From Sinimarinibacterium arenosum (lineage in GTDB: Bacteria > Pseudomonadota > Gammaproteobacteria > Nevskiales > Nevskiaceae): DNA of 64,000 nt. A program made the translations under genes and the position numbers. The stretch is from NCBI RefSeq assembly GCF_005047655.1, contig NZ_SUKF01000002.1:498930-562929 (forward strand). The letters run 5' to 3'. Of the stretch, positions 62,998 through 64,000 are shown piece by piece. Positions within the stretch are counted from its first letter, which is position 1. Each line of letters opens with the position of its first letter. Under the pieces are notes generated by a model. That model was not told the DNA's origin. It ran no database searches and saw only the letters and a program-made list of their open reading frames with translations.

Positions 62998-64000
62998 TCA
63001 GTGGCGGCTGAGCAGGATGTCGCCGGCCTGGTTGATCTCGAAGCGCCAGCTCTCCTCGATGCGGCAGGTGAAGAAGGCGTCCTCCAGCACCGCGGGCCCC
63101 GCCGCGGTGGCACCGGCCGGCTGGTCCTCCACGCGGTACAGCGGCAAGTCGCCGGCCAGCGTGCGGCGCTTCGCAGTGCTGACCGCGTCCTGGCTGGCCT
63201 TGCCGAACTCGCCCGCCAGCTTGGCATGGCTGATCGGCTTCACCGCCTGCAGCATCAGGCTGACGCGAGCCTGAGCCGGGATGGCAAGCTGGTCAGCGCC
63301 CAGCGCGATATGGTGCTCGCCCTCGGCATCGATCACCCGCAACGACTCTTCGATGCGGCACTGCTCCAGTTCGACACCCTCGCCGAACATGGCGCGGCGC
63401 GCCTGCAACAGCAGTTGTTCGCGGCAAGCCTGCAGCCCGGTGGCATCGTTGCTGGGCAGCGGCGCCTCGAAGGCGTGGGCGATGTCGGAGAAGCCGATGC
63501 CGAAGGCGGAGAACACCGCTGCCAAGCCGGGAATGATGACGCGTCCGATGTCGAGCGCCTCGGCCACCTTGCACGCTACGAAGGGCCCGGCGCCGCCGAA
63601 AGCGGCCAGCACCGTATCCCGCGTGATCGGGGCGTAGTCCTTCAGGCTGGCGGCGATCTTGCTCACCCAGGCCTTCTCCATCGCCTGGGCCGCCTGCTCG
63701 GGCGTCAGGCCCAGCGGCACGGCGACCTTCTCGGTGATGGCCGCACGTGCCCGCTCGACGTCGATCTTGAGCTCGCCGCCAAAGTAGGAGGCGGGATCGA
63801 GCAGGCCCGTCAGCAGGAAGGCGTCCGTCATCGTGGCCTCCTTGCCGCCCAGCCCGAAGCAGGCTGGGCCGGGCGCGCTGCCGACGCTCTCCGGACCGAC
63901 CTTGATCCCCTTGCCCTCGGCCCTGATGATCGAACTGCCGCCGACACCGGCGCTGACGACGTCGCACAGCGGGAACGAGGTCTCGATGCCTTCCATCTTG
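62998..64000 (-). CDS. Hydantoinase/acetone-carboxylase (HyuA-type) subunit, 5' end outside window
   Basis: The reading frame is open to the right edge, so the N-terminal part is missing; 333 codons are visible. They match the C-terminal half of HyuA/N-methylhydantoinase A and acetone or acetophenone carboxylase subunits: VVSAGVGGSSIIRAEGKG, VGPESVGSAPGPACFGLGG, TMTDAFLLTGLLDP, VLAAFGGAGPFVACKVAEAL. These ATP-dependent enzymes open lactam rings or carboxylate ketones. The following unknown gene and the broken acetoacetyl-CoA synthetase stub suggest a ketone carboxylation pathway (acetone to acetoacetate to acetoacetyl-CoA), but the other subunit lies outside the window. Confidence 0.85.
   Translation of the reverse strand, partial: KMEGIETSFPLCDVVSAGVGGSSIIRAEGKGIKVGPESVGSAPGPACFGLGGKEATMTDAFLLTGLLDPASYFGGELKIDVERARAAITEKVAVPLGLTPEQAAQAMEKAWVSKIAASLKDYAPITRDTVLAAFGGAGPFVACKVAEALDIGRVIIPGLAAVFSAFGIGFSDIAHAFEAPLPSNDATGLQACREQLLLQARRAMFGEGVELEQCRIEESLRVIDAEGEHHIALGADQLAIPAQARVSLMLQAVKPISHAKLAGEFGKASQDAVSTAKRRTLAGDLPLYRVEDQPAGATAAGPAVLEDAFFTCRIEESWRFEINQAGDILLSRH

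Overview
The window is high-GC, densely packed bacterial chromosome and reads as a metabolically versatile gammaproteobacterium. A Nevskiales/Solimonadaceae-type hydrocarbon or isoprenoid degrader is my best guess, inferred from the mix of CYP153, DUF1302/DUF1329/RND, RoxA-like cytochromes and beta-oxidation genes; no rRNA or marker gene is present to prove it. I saw no tRNA, rRNA, CRISPR array or prophage.

Layout. 1-5 kb: the start of a lipoprotein gene running off the left edge, the Na+/H+ antiporter NhaA, and a CYP153 alkane/fatty-acid terminal hydroxylase with its 2Fe-2S ferredoxin facing a TetR regulator across a palindromic operator. 5-20 kb: a catabolic block with an AMACR-type CoA racemase, PaaG-like hydratase/isomerase, acyl-CoA dehydrogenase and acetoacetate-decarboxylase-like protein on the minus strand, opposite an SDR and acyl-CoA ligase; then a FadB-type fusion, a thiolase, a Baeyer-Villiger monooxygenase and an AraC regulator. 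A roughly 28-bp motif is shared by the two divergent promoter regions of this block. 20-27 kb: a coupled minus-strand cluster, TlpA thioredoxin - DUF4266 lipoprotein - DUF3570 outer-membrane barrel - two tandem RoxA-like cytochromes. Each cytochrome carries three CXXCH motifs instead of the two of rubber oxygenase RoxA, plus a lipobox. 27-44 kb: a nitronate monooxygenase, acetoacetyl-CoA synthetase preceded by a small ORF, a large MalT-type LuxR regulator, an MDR oxidoreductase and an SDR, followed by an envelope cluster (RND/MMPL transporter, two Tat-exported DUF1329 proteins, a YCF48 propeller, a DUF1302 outer-membrane protein). A 16-bp motif recurs in one orientation upstream of several of these genes.

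44-59 kb is core metabolism: pyruvate carboxylase, two small Cys-motif membrane proteins, a TonB protein, a Wolinella-type di-heme quinol:fumarate reductase (frdCAB) whose haem histidines and both key glutamates fall at the same residue numbers as in Wolinella, a hotdog thioesterase, and aceE-aceF with a divergent LysR gene. 59.7-64 kb is a patchy accessory end: a methyltransferase, a DUF4242 protein, a REP-associated tyrosine transposase (RAYT) with REP hairpins, the 5' stub of a broken acetoacetyl-CoA synthetase gene abutting a RAYT fragment, an unknown gene and the 3' part of a HyuA/acetone-carboxylase-type gene.

Taken together, an inference: oxygenases that attack long hydrophobic chains (CYP153, RoxA-like cytochromes), envelope machinery that could move hydrophobic compounds, and a beta-oxidation set able to handle alpha-methyl branches and ketones. 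This is what growth on alkanes, isoprenoids or polyisoprene-like material would need; the substrate itself is not proven by the sequence.
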